A stretch of DNA of 64,000 nucleotides from Isochrysis galbana (taxonomy: Eukaryota > Haptophyta > Isochrysidales > Isochrysidaceae). The stretch is taken from contig CM030936.1 in the NCBI GenBank assembly GCA_018136815.1, positions 4,743,707 through 4,807,706 on the forward strand, in the 5' to 3' direction. Every line of letters starts with the position of its first letter. Position 1 is the stretch's first letter. Shown piece by piece: positions 20,726-31,100 of the stretch. The position numbers were made by a program, and so were the translations under genes. The notes beneath the pieces were generated by a model. That model was not told the DNA's origin, did no database searches, and was given only the letters and a program-made list of their open reading frames with translations.

Positions 20726-23393
20726 ATGTCCTTCCTCGACGAGCAGCTCTGGCTCTCCTCCACCGCCGCCGCTCCTCCCCCAGCCTCCCCCCGGGAGCAA
20801 GAGACGTCCACCACCTCCTCCTACAGATGGCCAACCACCGAGGAGGTTCCCATCATCCGTAGCCGCCGCTATCCTCGCCCTTCCCCTTCTCTTCTCTCTT
20901 CTCTCGGCGCCGGCGTCTCGGCGGAGGCCCACCAGCGGGCCGCATTTTGTGGGGCAGACTACGCGACCGCCGCGCGACACCCATCAAAGAGCATCGCCGC
21001 CGCGCTCTTCATGTTCTTCGCCACTCTCTTCTCGACTGTCGCGCTAGGGCACCTGATCGAGAAGCGCTCAGACCACCGCATCGGGCTCTCCGAGTACCTC
21101 GCGATGAACTCTCTCGCAGGAGTAGTCCACGCGCTGGTGGGCGCGCAACCGCTCCTCGTGCTGCGCCCCACCGGGCCTATTACCGCAATCACAGGCAAGC
21201 TGGCCGACGTCGCCGACCGCTTCGGCTACGACTTCCACCAGTTTGCTGCGGCGACGGGGCTGTGCGTGGGCACCCTCATGGCGGTCATCGCACTCACGCA
21301 GGCGTCGCGACACATCAAGCGGCTCACGCCCTTCACTCACGACGTCTTTGCCTGCTTCGTCTGCTCCATCTACCTGCACGACGGGATCAGCGATGTGCTG
21401 ACCAAGCTGGGTGCGCGCCTTTTCCCGGGTGCTCGGCCTGAGGTGCACAGCTCGAGGCGGCGTGTGCCTTGGTCCCTTCACCACCCCGCGTGCGCGACCA
21501 ACGCGCCCCACCCATCCGCTCACTGCAGCGACCACCGGATCCGCGCGCGCGCAGATGCCTCAACGCCCGCCCTCTTTGGCGAGACCCTCTTTGGGCTCAA
21601 CTTGGCCACGCTCACCTTCCTCGGCTCAATCGTCCTCTCCACCTCCCCGAGCTGGCCAATCCTGCCGCGTGGGCTCAAGACCTTGCTCGCAGACTATGCC
21701 GTCACGCTCGCCGTTGTGCTGACCACGGCGGTCTCCTTCGGCTCTGCCACCATCGCCGCCACCGTCGGGCGCATCGCGCTGCCAGACGAGTTTGGGCCCA
21801 CATGCCACCGGCTTCCGCCCGATGTGCCTGCCGGCACTCACTTTGAGTTGCCAGCGAGCGGATGCGTCCGCGAGCATGAATCAGCGATGCCGCCGGGAAT
21901 GGTGGCCGTCCGGCGGGCGTGGTTCGTGGGGCTGCCAACCGACCCGATGGTCTGGCTGCTGGCACTCAACGCATCGGTGAGCCCGCATCCAGAGCAGGCC
22001 AACGGCGCACTGCGCGCTCGCTTCTGTGGCGCCAGCTTGGGGCTCGCGCGAGCCGCCCGTATGCGCGCCCACCGCAGATACCCATCACCTTCTTTTTCTT
22101 CATGGACCAGAACATAAGCTCGCTCCTCTGCCAGCTTCCTGAGATGCGTCTGTCACGGGGCTCGTATCTCCACGCGTCCTTCCTCTTGATGGGGCTCTTC
22201 AATGCGATTGGGCCGCTTTTTGGCCTGCCCTTCGTCACTGGGTCCCTTCCGCACTCACCCCAATTCGTCCGAGCCCTTGCATTTGGTGAGGGTATTGTGC
22301 CCCCATCCCGAGCAGTGCCTCACCACGGTATCCAGACTGAGTGAAGACGTCAATTGGCGTGCACACCGACAGCACCCAAGGCCGCGCAAGCGCACTCTGA
22401 GCTCACGCACTTACACGCCACGCGCGCCGGTCGGCTGACATCGTGACGGGGCGTGTTGCACCCCTCCCAATTGCGCCTATCCACCGTGACGGCCATCCGA
22501 CCGACTCCACATTTCCCTCCCTCGCCACTCGGCAGCATCACCCCCGCCACTCGGCAGCTCCACGCCTGCCGTCGCCGAGTCTCGCGTGGCGCCCTTGCTA
22601 ATGTACGCGCTGATTGGACTGCCGCTCCTCGCGCCGGCGGCCCTCGAGCTCATTCCCGAGGCTGCCATTGACGGCATCCTTGCCTACGTAGGATATGAGG
22701 GAATTGTATGTTTTCACTTGCCCGCCACGCAGAACGGCCTCAATGCCCACGCCAGCAGCGACCCCCACACGAGTGAGCAGAAGCGTGGCCATGCCTCTGC
22801 TTGTGGTGAGTTCGCTTGACGCATTCCGTGTTGGTTGCCGCCTCTCACTGTCGCAGGTGAGCACGGACCTTTGGTCTAGGGTCGTCTTGCTCTTCACACC
22901 TCGCGACGCGTTCCCTTCGCGCTACTCCCATCTGCCAACTCGCCGCATCCACCTTTTCACACTTATCCAGCTCGGGATGTTCGCGCTGTGCTGGCTTGTC
23001 AACCTGTCGCCTCTCGGCCTTTGTGTTGCCTTTGTGGTCGTCTCGCTCGTGCCATTGCGTGAGCGCGCCCTTCCAGTCTTGTTTTCCGCGGACGAACTTG
23101 CCGTGCTCGACGAGGGCAGGATAGCGGTGCCGGAGCCGCCGTCCAATGACCCTGCAGACAGCCTTGCTGGCCTTACGCGCGAGACGTACATTGTCGATGC
23201 AGAGGAGCGGCCGGGCCACCTCTTCCCCTTTGCTTACCCAAAGCAAAGCTCTAGCGGCGGGCTTACCTACGCGCCGATCCGACGGGACACCTCGCTTGGT
23301 GAGGTGCGCGTCGTCGATGATACACCGCCGCTCGCCCCAATCTCGGAGGTGGGGGAAGAGGACTTTTCTTGCAAGCGAAGCTCGCCAAGGTAA
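20726..23393 (+). CDS. SLC4/Bor1-type anion transporter (bicarbonate or borate)
   Basis: Polytopic membrane transporter of the HCO3-transporter/Bor1 family. My exon model is 20726-21428, 21555-21976, 22078-22285, 22536-22705 and 22857-23393: GT-AG throughout, phases agree, 679 codons. Family hallmarks: KSIAAALFMFFATLFSTVAL (TM1), AQPLLVLRPTGPITAI (TM3 region), VADYAVTLAVVL-like LADYAVT, IPITFFFFMDQNISSLLCQ, FGLPFVTGSLPHSP, and LLFTPR...RIHLFTLIQ near the C-terminus. The C-terminal ~110 residues are hydrophilic with DTPPLAPIS. The 22286-22535 intron boundary is the least certain. The ATG follows a C-tract and a 1-kb GA minisatellite. The transported anion cannot be told from sequence; bicarbonate uptake for photosynthesis or borate export are both possible. 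Confidence 0.85.
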
Positions 23394-24820
23394 CAACAGC
23401 ATTCGATAGACGGGAGGGTAGTTGGATTCGAGGACCAGCTGGCCGCCTTGCTTCCGCGCTCAAAGCGGACGCAGAGGAACCGCCGACCAACGATGCCGCC
23501 TGTGGTGTACGACAATAGCGGGTCGCCAACTAGACCACCTGCGGGCAGCCAAGCTCAGCCAGGTGCGTAATGAATTATGAGCTCACGACAGTTCAAGAAC
23601 GATTGCATTACTGCGAGCATCACTACAGCGCCCTTTTCAAACCGAACGTCCTTGCTTTTACTCCTCGCTTGTGCGAGCACTGGCAACTATGTGCTCGGCG
23701 AGCACCGACTGTAGGTCATAGGCTCCAATATACCGTCTTGTCTTTGGCGCAAAGCTGTGGTGGGCTCGTGCTCCTCTTCAAATATTCCTTGGTTGAGGTG
23801 GAGACACCTGGTTGTGCTTCTTGATCCTCCTTTGGTCTACTAACCGCGGCATTCCCTTCCTCCCCGGGGGAGGGGAGGGCACGCCGGTTGGGTGAAAGGC
23901 CCGAGAACACGACCAAGAATGTAACCAACATAAATCTTGAAAGAGAAAGACTCTCATCCCCTTCTGCATTGCGCAATGGCATGCTGGGTGGTCGAGGGGG
24001 CTGCATGCACCCCCTTCTTGTAGGACGGTCATTTTAACTACTAAGGCGGATTGTGTTCATCCGGTACCACACCCTCCGCTCGGGGGGGGGGGGGGGGGGG
24101 CAGGCATGAGCATGATGCCCGACTCTGCAGAGGTTGGGGAAACCCCCATTGAGACATCCAGCACGGGACGCACCAGATGTGATTCTATTCTACACCTGAC
24201 AAATTGGGATGACCCATTGGGTCTGAGGGCAATGAGGAGGGAGCGAAGCCGGCGGTAGGCGCGGCGGTGGGAACGACTTCGGAGACGCTGACAGGCTGAA
24301 GCCCGTCAGCAGAGGAAGGCGGGCAGGCGGGCTTGGGCGAGGGCGAGGACGGCGGCGACATAGATGGGGTAAGAGTACTGTTATGAGCTCTCAGTAAGAG
24401 TAAGAGTAATAGCTCCAAACTGCCAAATCACTGATATTATAGATATTAGTTGTCGGCAACTAAGTTTATACTTAGTTCGCCCATGGGGGGGCACGAGCCT
24501 CCCTCTCTCTCCACTCCTCCCCTGCCATGGGGAAGGAACCACCCGCTCTCCTCGCACGCCTGATGGCCTGCCAGGAGCACACTGTCATGCTGACCCATCC
24601 CTCTCCCCACAGGCACGCGTGATTCGCCCGCCCTGGCCTGTCGTGGCCAGCCCATCCCTCTGACCAGCCCCACCTCCCCCTGGGCCCTGGGCCCCCCTGT
24701 TCAGGACCCCCCAACCAGCTACAGCCGACCCGCAGGGGCTCGGAGCGCCAGCGAGGGAGAGGCGGGAGGGGCCAGGGCGGCCATGCCTCAGCCTCACCTG
24801 CCATCCAGCTGCATATATAT
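23394..24820. other. no gene recognised; G-tract and GC-rich spacer
   Basis: Downstream of the transporter. Contains a long G-run (24083-24101) and short frames lacking domains. The segment just before 24820 leads into a LINE 3' fragment. Confidence 0.45.
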
Positions 24821-25049
24821 AGCCGTGTGCATTGCGACGGATACCCATATTTGAATTCATAGAAGGGCTTTTAGGGATTAATCTCAGGCCGGGCTCTGAG
24901 GTGGCTCAACGTCTTTTCTGTTATCAGGTGGGCAGGCCTCACCCCTCCTCGGGATACCTGGGTATCCTGGCATGCAGGTATATCTTAACGGATTTTTACA
25001 ATGTACAATATATATGGCAACGCAGGCAGACAGCAGGTCAACTAGATAA
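24821..25049 (+). mobile_element. LINE 3' fragment, part A (interrupted copy)
   Basis: Translates to pieces of the family frame: FEFIEGLLGINLRPGSE, AQRLFCYQVGRPHPSSGYLG, YILTDFYNVQ, matching the LINE copies at 57.3 and 62.5 kb. It stops at 25049 and resumes at 26884 after a 1.8-kb insertion. Confidence 0.75.
25032..25049. repeat. 18-bp target duplication, left copy
   Basis: AGCAGGTCAACTAGATAA occurs here and at 26866-26883, bracketing a 1816-bp segment that is absent from the homologous LINE copy at 62.8 kb. Confidence 0.75.
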
Positions 25050-25148
25050 TAATAATAATAAAACATCTGAGCGTTAGTACCACTACTGCCACTAGCCCAG
25101 TACTATCACGACACCTAGGGCCTGGTAAGAGTTTCGCGCTGGACCCCA

Positions 25149-25502
25149 TTGACTGTATTGTCAGGAGGGTACGACAGAGTGAACAAGCTCAATGAAGCAG
25201 GGAACTCTTTGCTCTTCTACTTCGGCGACCTCAAGTACGTATTCGTGGGCATCGAAGTGTTCGAATTTGAGGCCGTCGACGAGATCGTCGCATTCGTATC
25301 GCCTGTAGGAGCGAACGACTTTCCGTATCCCTACGCCATTGATAAGACCGGTAGGCATTACCTCATGCTCGAAAAGAAGCAGGGGTACATTGACCCGTAC
25401 CACAGCTTTTACGACATCGAAAAGAAGTTCAAGCTGACACACGAGGAGTGCGGTATACATCCAATGCACTCATTGAAGACGATCCTTTCAAGACAAGTGT
25501 GA
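25149..25502 (+). CDS. unrecognised low-GC reading frame, no ATG start
   Basis: Open frame of 118 codons with acidic/aromatic composition (FYFGDLKYVFVGIEVFEFEA, then PYPYAIDKTGRHYLMLEKKQ) and clearly lower GC than its neighbours. The first ATG is only at residue ~73, so this is either an exon, a fragment of a larger gene, or uses an upstream splice. No family recognised; the style resembles proteins of large DNA viruses of algae, which is only an impression. It faces the 25650-26240 frame across a hairpin. Confidence 0.4.
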   Translation: MTVLSGGYDRVNKLNEAGNSLLFYFGDLKYVFVGIEVFEFEAVDEIVAFVSPVGANDFPYPYAIDKTGRHYLMLEKKQGYIDPYHSFYDIEKKFKLTHEECGIHPMHSLKTILSRQV

Positions 25503-25633
25503 GGAGAGGTCCTGCATGCGGCTGCGCGGCGGCCCGTCGTGCGTGACGAGGAGGCCGCTGGAATTTTCATCGAGGGGGGGGGCACGCACTAGTAACCAAG
25601 CATCCCCTTGCTCGCAGGAGCGCCCTCATGGTG

Positions 25634-25667
25634 AGCTCGGCCCGGTGTCCTAGGACCGAGCTTTTTT
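25634..25667. terminator. hairpin plus T-run between convergent ORFs
   Basis: AGCTCGG (25634-25640) pairs perfectly with CCGAGCT (25656-25662) and is followed by six T. It lies between two converging low-GC frames. Some giant viruses use 3' hairpins for transcript ends, but the 24-mer containing its left half also occurs at 56893, so it may simply be a repeat. Confidence 0.3.
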
Positions 25668-26240
25668 GTATTTGATGTTGCTGGGCCTTGTGGGTTCAAT
25701 CTTTACGGGAGCTGAACCCGAACCGATAAGCGGCCTTTTGTTTTCAATCTTTACTTGGGAAGCTGAACCCGAATCGACACCTTCTAACAATTCTTGGAGG
25801 TAGGGAATTAATTCCAAATTGACATAAGTTTTGATTGTACCCAGCAGAACGTCACGACTCATATCGAGGATTGTTTTCTCAGTGAATTTATTGCTCAAGA
25901 GAGTGTGTCTAATATAAACCGATGTGAATGGTTTATCAATCTCGCAAATGGTGTGTAAGGTGTCTTCAATTTTCGTATTGTGCTTGAAATTGAATACATT
26001 GAATAAGAACTGACATTCTTCAGTGTACGTCAACAAACTTAGGTCGGCCCAGGAGCCCCCAACCGGCGGCGGCGGACTGATGCTGTCCAATGCTTCCGCT
26101 ATAACCTGCATGGCAGTTTTAGAATTGGCATATGGAAAGAGAGGTGTGATGAATTTTTTAAAGTTCTGGTCCATCTTTTTTTTGATCCATTCCAATCGCT
26201 TCAGTACTATATCAGCAGGCGCCCTTCCATTTGTAGACAT
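25650..26240 (-). CDS. unrecognised intact low-GC ORF, 196 aa
   Basis: Complete frame from ATG at 26240 to a stop at 25650, with visibly lower GC than surrounding DNA. The N-terminus is basic/amphipathic (VLKRLEWIKKKMDQNFKKF), followed by PPPPVGGSW, a helical middle (FNVFNFKHNTKIEDTLHTI) and a Lys/Arg-rich C-terminus. Two tandem degenerate units near the C-terminus carry VKIEN and VKIEP, each fitting the psi-K-x-E sumoylation consensus. No known family recognised. It lies inside the 1.8-kb insertion and looks recently acquired relative to its host LINE. Confidence 0.55.
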   Translation of the reverse strand: MSTNGRAPADIVLKRLEWIKKKMDQNFKKFITPLFPYANSKTAMQVIAEALDSISPPPPVGGSWADLSLLTYTEECQFLFNVFNFKHNTKIEDTLHTICEIDKPFTSVYIRHTLLSNKFTEKTILDMSRDVLLGTIKTYVNLELIPYLQELLEGVDSGSASQVKIENKRPLIGSGSAPVKIEPTRPSNIKYKKARS

Positions 26241-26305
26241 GGTTGAGCACTGTGAGGTGGGTGTCTGCCTTCACTCAAATACTAGAAGATTTTTTTTGTA
26301 CCGGG

Positions 26306-26605
26306 AGCGTATTTGGAAACGAGGGGTACCAAACCAAGGCATACGACCTCGGGCGGGAATCACATTCCAGGAGCACTCCGGAGTCGAGGGGGCGGAGGGA
26401 GAGGTGGGGTCGACAAAGAGGGAGAGCAGGGGCGCAGGGACAGGGCGCAGGGGCAGGAGGGGTACCTGTGACGCGGCCGAGACTGGGGCCGCCCCCGCGC
26501 CTTCACCCTCCCTCGCCCTCCCACCCCTAGGATTGGGACTCCCTCGTGGTGGCCCCGCATCGCGTATTTGGAAACGAGGGGTACCAAATGAAGGCAAACG
26601 ACCTC
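26306..26605 (+). repeat. direct repeat pair (TATTTGGAAACGAGGGG type)
   Basis: A ~40-bp unit at 26306-26345 recurs in diverged form at 26566-26605. The second copy shares a 25-mer with 56916-56940 near the LINE copy at 57 kb. Confidence 0.7.
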
Positions 26606-26865
26606 CTAGGAGCCGCCCGAAGCCCTCTGTCTGCCTGGCGACTACGGATGGGGGGGGAGTCAGCTCGAGGGCAGGCCCATGCTGGGCGTGGGAGTGCGAG
26701 TCACGGCCCGCGCCCACTAGGGGTCTGGGCCAGAGTGTTGATTGCCCAGCCCCTGCCAGAGGGCAGGGGCTGGGGTTGATTGTACGGGCCCACCCCGGGG
26801 GGTGTCCGCGATGGAGAGAGGGGGGCGCGAGGCCCCCATTGACCCCCACTTATAAAAGTAGGTTG

Positions 26866-26883
26866 AGCAGGTCAACTAGATAA
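26866..26883. repeat. 18-bp target duplication, right copy
   Basis: Exact match to 25032-25049; LINE sequence resumes immediately to the right. Confidence 0.75.
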
Positions 26884-27552
26884 CGATGCCGAGAACGATT
26901 CTTGCGAGATACCACATACCACTTACTCGTAATGAGAGGATGCAACTTGAGGTTCCTTTTTTTTGCCCCCCCCCCCATTGCCATTTTCTACACCTTATAC
27001 AATTCTACCCCAAACCTTCACCACCCCCAAAAATGTGTACGGGGGCATTTTAAAAAAATAACCAAACCTGAGGTTGCATCCTCTTGGCTAAGGTCGGGTT
27101 CTTTCAGAGGCTGAAAAAACAACGAGAGAATCTGGGGCTCCACGCCCCGAGCAACAAGCATATTAGGAAAATGATAAGCCCCGTCTACGCGGTGGACAAA
27201 GATTTTAATTTGCGCAACTTTTTGACGACCTCATGTAACATCACTTAAAACGACCGGAGATTCATTGGGAAAGCTCCGGAGGATATCATGATAAGAATCT
27301 AGCTGCAACGGTAACGACAAAAACAAGCTTAGTCAAAGTGACGAAGACTGCATAGTGTCCCTCCCCCTTCGCTCCAACTCCTGGCCGAAGCAGCGCGCAC
27401 GGCCTCCCCGGCAAGCCAGTATCTCCGCTAAAGAGGGGACTGGGTAAGGGGAAGGGGGTTGAAGGTGGTTAAGGATGGGTAATAGGGAGGTACACGAGCA
27501 CGCTGCCTTACGCCGCACACGTAGCGGAGATTTTTAAGAAGATGTTTTTTTC
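26884..27552 (+). mobile_element. LINE 3' fragment, part B with 3' UTR
   Basis: Continues part A: TTCTTGCGAGATACC, then GFFQRLKKQRE-type codons, ending with the shared 3' UTR (CGCACGGCCTCCCCGG, GCCTTACGCCGCA, GTAGCGGAGA, T-run). Interrupted at 26936-27083 by a small inverted-repeat element. Confidence 0.75.
26936..27083. mobile_element. 148-bp MITE-like element
   Basis: Ends GAGGATGCAACTTGAGGTT and AACCTGAGGTTGCATCCTC are inverted repeats matching at 17 of 19 positions. The homologous LINE copy at 62.85 kb lacks this segment. No clear target duplication, so the family is undetermined. Confidence 0.65.
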
Positions 27553-28105
27553 AAAAAGGAAGCCTCTAGGTGCATAGACATACGTTCACCCCCTAGATCG
27601 AGCAGCATGAAGCATTAGACTAGATACGTACAGCTGTGTGAACGGCACTACGGCAACGGAAATGGAAATGAACGGGGTAGTGTCAAAGTCGAGATACGAT
27701 GTTGGTATACGAAGGTTGCGTGCAGAGAAGTCGATGAAGTAGAGTTACGAGTGTACAGCATGTGTGACGAATAACGAATTGGGCATTAAGAGATGCAAAA
27801 GAATGCAAGGTAGGAATGCGTGCCTCGCCGCTTATTGGATAGTCCATCTTCTTCCTACGTGCCATGGGCGTTCCGCCTACACACCACTTGTCTTAATGCT
27901 TCCCATCCGAGAAGCCATCGATGTATGTATCCCCATGGGGCATGTTGGTAGAGCTTCAAGAGCTCAAGGAGGATTTGGGATGGTCGCATTGCCAGTCCAT
28001 CTCACACATTTCGAGCATATCTAGCGGTGTGCGCTCGCCTCAGTGGTGAACGCTCCTGCGGGTAATTTGCTGAATGTGCTTGCAGCATTGGATAACCCTT
28101 CTCGA
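27553..28105. other. no gene recognised
   Basis: AT-balanced spacer 3' of the LINE copy and downstream of the giant minus-strand gene; no domain or RNA gene seen. Confidence 0.5.
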
Positions 28106-31100
28106 TCACACGCGACGTGCTGCTTCCGCTTGTGCTGCGGCTACAGCTCCTAGCGAGATGGGCGTGATTGACCCAACTTCGGGGACATTGCCATCGACGG
28201 ACGCTATCGAGGGTGTGAAGAGTCCCATGCTGCTCGGTGTGATGGCAGCCGAGGTGGATGTGGGCGTCGGGGCGGTGTAAGTACAGCCGGATCGCATCGG
28301 ACTGGCAGGGACGCCGTTTCCAAAGAGTGGCGAACCAACCACCCCCACCCCGAGTCGAGCTGCCGCGCCACCTTCTCCCATCTCCGCGGCGACAAGTGGC
28401 GCGTCATATGAGCGCAGTTCCTGTGCGCCGTCAAGCATGCGCATACCACGCACGCCACGGCCACCCACAGCTCGAGAGGACCCAGTGGGACCGACCTGCG
28501 CACGGCCAGCCCCAGAGGAGCCAAAGCTAGCGCCAAGCTCAGGCATCCGCGGCATATACGCCGTCGGGTTCTTGAGAAAGTCGGGCAGCAGCTTTTCTCC
28601 CCGTCGGTAACGGCGGCGGCAAACGACGCAAACCGCGGCGATGCCGGCTACAAGGATAAGCACAAATACTACTGTCCATACGGTGGTGCCTCCAGCATTC
28701 GAGTCTGCCCCTGCCGGCAAAGGTCCCCATCCGACCTCGGCCTTGAGGACGTAGGAGGTCACGCTAGAGGGCGATGCCACGGCGAGGACAAGGTCGCATC
28801 CTGCGCACCATCTTGGCGTTGACGAGTCGATGACGATGGAGCTCCCGGCGCTCAGGAAGCGCCCGTCGTTCGTGCTCTTCGCCTGAGCCAAGAGCGTCGA
28901 AGACGGGGCCGCGAGGCCCACGGACGGACGCGCAGCTGCGCAAGCCCCAGGAACACGAGACGACCCAGTGACCGAGGCCGCAGGTACGGGATCCGCGGGG
29001 TCTGAGTCCCCAGTACCATCTCCGGAAGTTTCTCCGGCATGTGCGGCCGAGTCCGCAAGTCGTGATTCAACAACGCAAAGGGCCGGGTCGCCGAGGTCAG
29101 CCGCAAGATCAAGCCGCAAGCTTAAGGCGCCGCGCGGGATCTTCAACTTGTAGAAGCCCCACTCAGCGGCATTTCGCGCTCCGCGCTGCGGCAGCCCGCT
29201 CTGTAATTGGATGAGCGAGCTTGCTGGAGACGCGAGTAACGCGTACGAGCAAGGCGGCGAGTCGCACAGCACTCCCACGTGCAGCACGCAGCCCGGCTGC
29301 GTCGTTGAGCACACCACTGGTGATGCCTCAGCAGCGGACAGCCTAATTGATGTAGCCGCAAAGAAAGGGGGTGCGATGGCATAAAAGTCACGCTGCCCGT
29401 CGTTCTTGAAACCCTCAGGGCACGCAGCACTTTCGCTCAACTCAGCTCGGCATTCCCGTGCCATGCTGCCTTTGCCATAGCTGAAGTAGAAGCAGCCTGA
29501 TCCCGCCGATCCGGCGGGTTGAGAGAAGCGGCTGCAGGCTCGAGCGCAGTCGGCGACAGAGGAGAAGCTACCGAGGTCGATCATCTCTGAGCCACAGTAT
29601 GCGCCCTCGCGGACCTCGTGGAATGATTCGCTCACCTTGTCAGACGCCCTTGTGTCCTCCGCAGCATCGGTCGCTGCAGCGAAATCGCCTGGGCGAGGGA
29701 AGCTATGCCGGTGCATGTCGGGTCTTTTCTCCGTGAAGGACGCGACCATCTTGGGTCGGGCCCATGGCTTGGAACTATGGGAGCTGCGATCCGGGCCGGG
29801 GAGCAGCGTCAGAGTCAAGTCGATTGGTTCGGGGATCGAACCAACAACGTAGTCGAAGTAGGAAAATCCAGCCTTATCAGCCGTGGTCGTCCAAACCAAG
29901 GGTCGACCAGGGAGAAGTGGAAGAGCGGGAATCGCCGGTTCGATAGGGCGGGAGGGAGGATGGCCTCCTCCACTACTGCTGGTGCTACCTCCGGGGCAAA
30001 GATCGGAGCCCGGTCCGTTGGGATCGCAGGCAACCCTTTCCACAGTTGCGACAATGGTGAATGCACAATCAGAACGTACGTCGGACACACCGATTAGGAT
30101 CCCGCTCGCCTCGCCCAACTGAGCATGGCTAAGGGTGAGGGGGCCTGCATCGCCATCGGCTCCACCTTCTGCCAAGAAGTCGAAAGTGTCGCGTGTTGGC
30201 AATTGGCTAGCAGATGTCGATGACAACAGGCGTACGAACATGTCAGGGCTACCTAGCTCCGGGGACAGTAGCAGACGAATCGACGCCACGGAGGAATTCT
30301 TACCACCAAGAGTGAGAGAGTAGTAAGACCATCCGCCCGCAAGTGCATCACCTGAGAGGTATTGTCCTGGTGCGAGAGGCAACGGCGTCGTGTCGGAAGC
30401 ACGCGCCGTGAAGGAGAAGAACGAGGATGCGTCGCCAGTGAAGACGGCAGCATAATACCACCCTGCACCACCATGAGCGTCGCTCGGCAGTACGGTGAGA
30501 GAGTCGGACCCGTCGGCTGTTCGGTACCATGTGCAAAGCGAGGCGATGTTGGCGCGGAACTCGTCCGTTCCCTGGAGAACAGCCTGCCGATCTGCTATCG
30601 TTTGGGATCGCCCGAGGCGTGGGAGCGCAGATACGAGGGCCGTAAAATTTCTAGAGACGCACATGTCCGGGTTGCCGGAGCGTGCGGCTAAGGATAACTG
30701 CAACGCATCGGCTCCTGAAGGCTGGTGAAGATACCGGAAAAGAGCGGGCTCGCCCAGCTCGGTAGTTGCATAGATAGGCGCGTTGGCTGCGAGCAAGACT
30801 GGAGTTTCACCCGTAGAAGCAACGAGCGTGAAGGGAGCGGCAGTCCTGGGAATTGAGCAAGATAGGGTGTACGGGATTGGGTGGGGTGGTGTCAGCGGGG
30901 AGAGTCGCCATTCAAGGCTCATAGGCTTGTGCCTTGGACACCAATGGGTGAAGCCGCGTAAGAGAGACGTTTCGATATCATAGCGCACCGTTGAGCATTG
31001 AAGACGCCAATAAGATATGTCCCCGGCTGGTCTTCATCGCCCACGAAACCGTCATCGCCCACCTTCAGCAGCATCACATCCGAACCCGAGTTCACAGAAG

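Larger units (their letters stand above)
25050..26865. mobile_element. 1.8-kb insertion within the LINE copy, class unknown
   Basis: Bracketed by the 18-bp duplication. The left end is (TAA)n-rich (25050-25062) and the right end reads ACTTATAAAAGTAGGTTG. A long (18-bp) duplication with a simple-repeat end suggests target-primed retroposition in the minus orientation, but no reverse transcriptase is present. It carries two low-GC reading frames that converge on a hairpin, plus a GC-rich right portion with an internal direct repeat. Confidence 0.5.

Noticed and set aside
19618-20814. Long Ser/Leu-repeat reading frames on the minus strand (up to ~400 codons)
   Set aside because: They are translations of the GA minisatellite; any frame through a dinucleotide repeat stays open. 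No domain.
24185-24860. Overlapping Gly/Pro/Trp-rich frames
   Set aside because: No domain, mutually overlapping on both strands, in GC-rich spacer before a LINE fragment.
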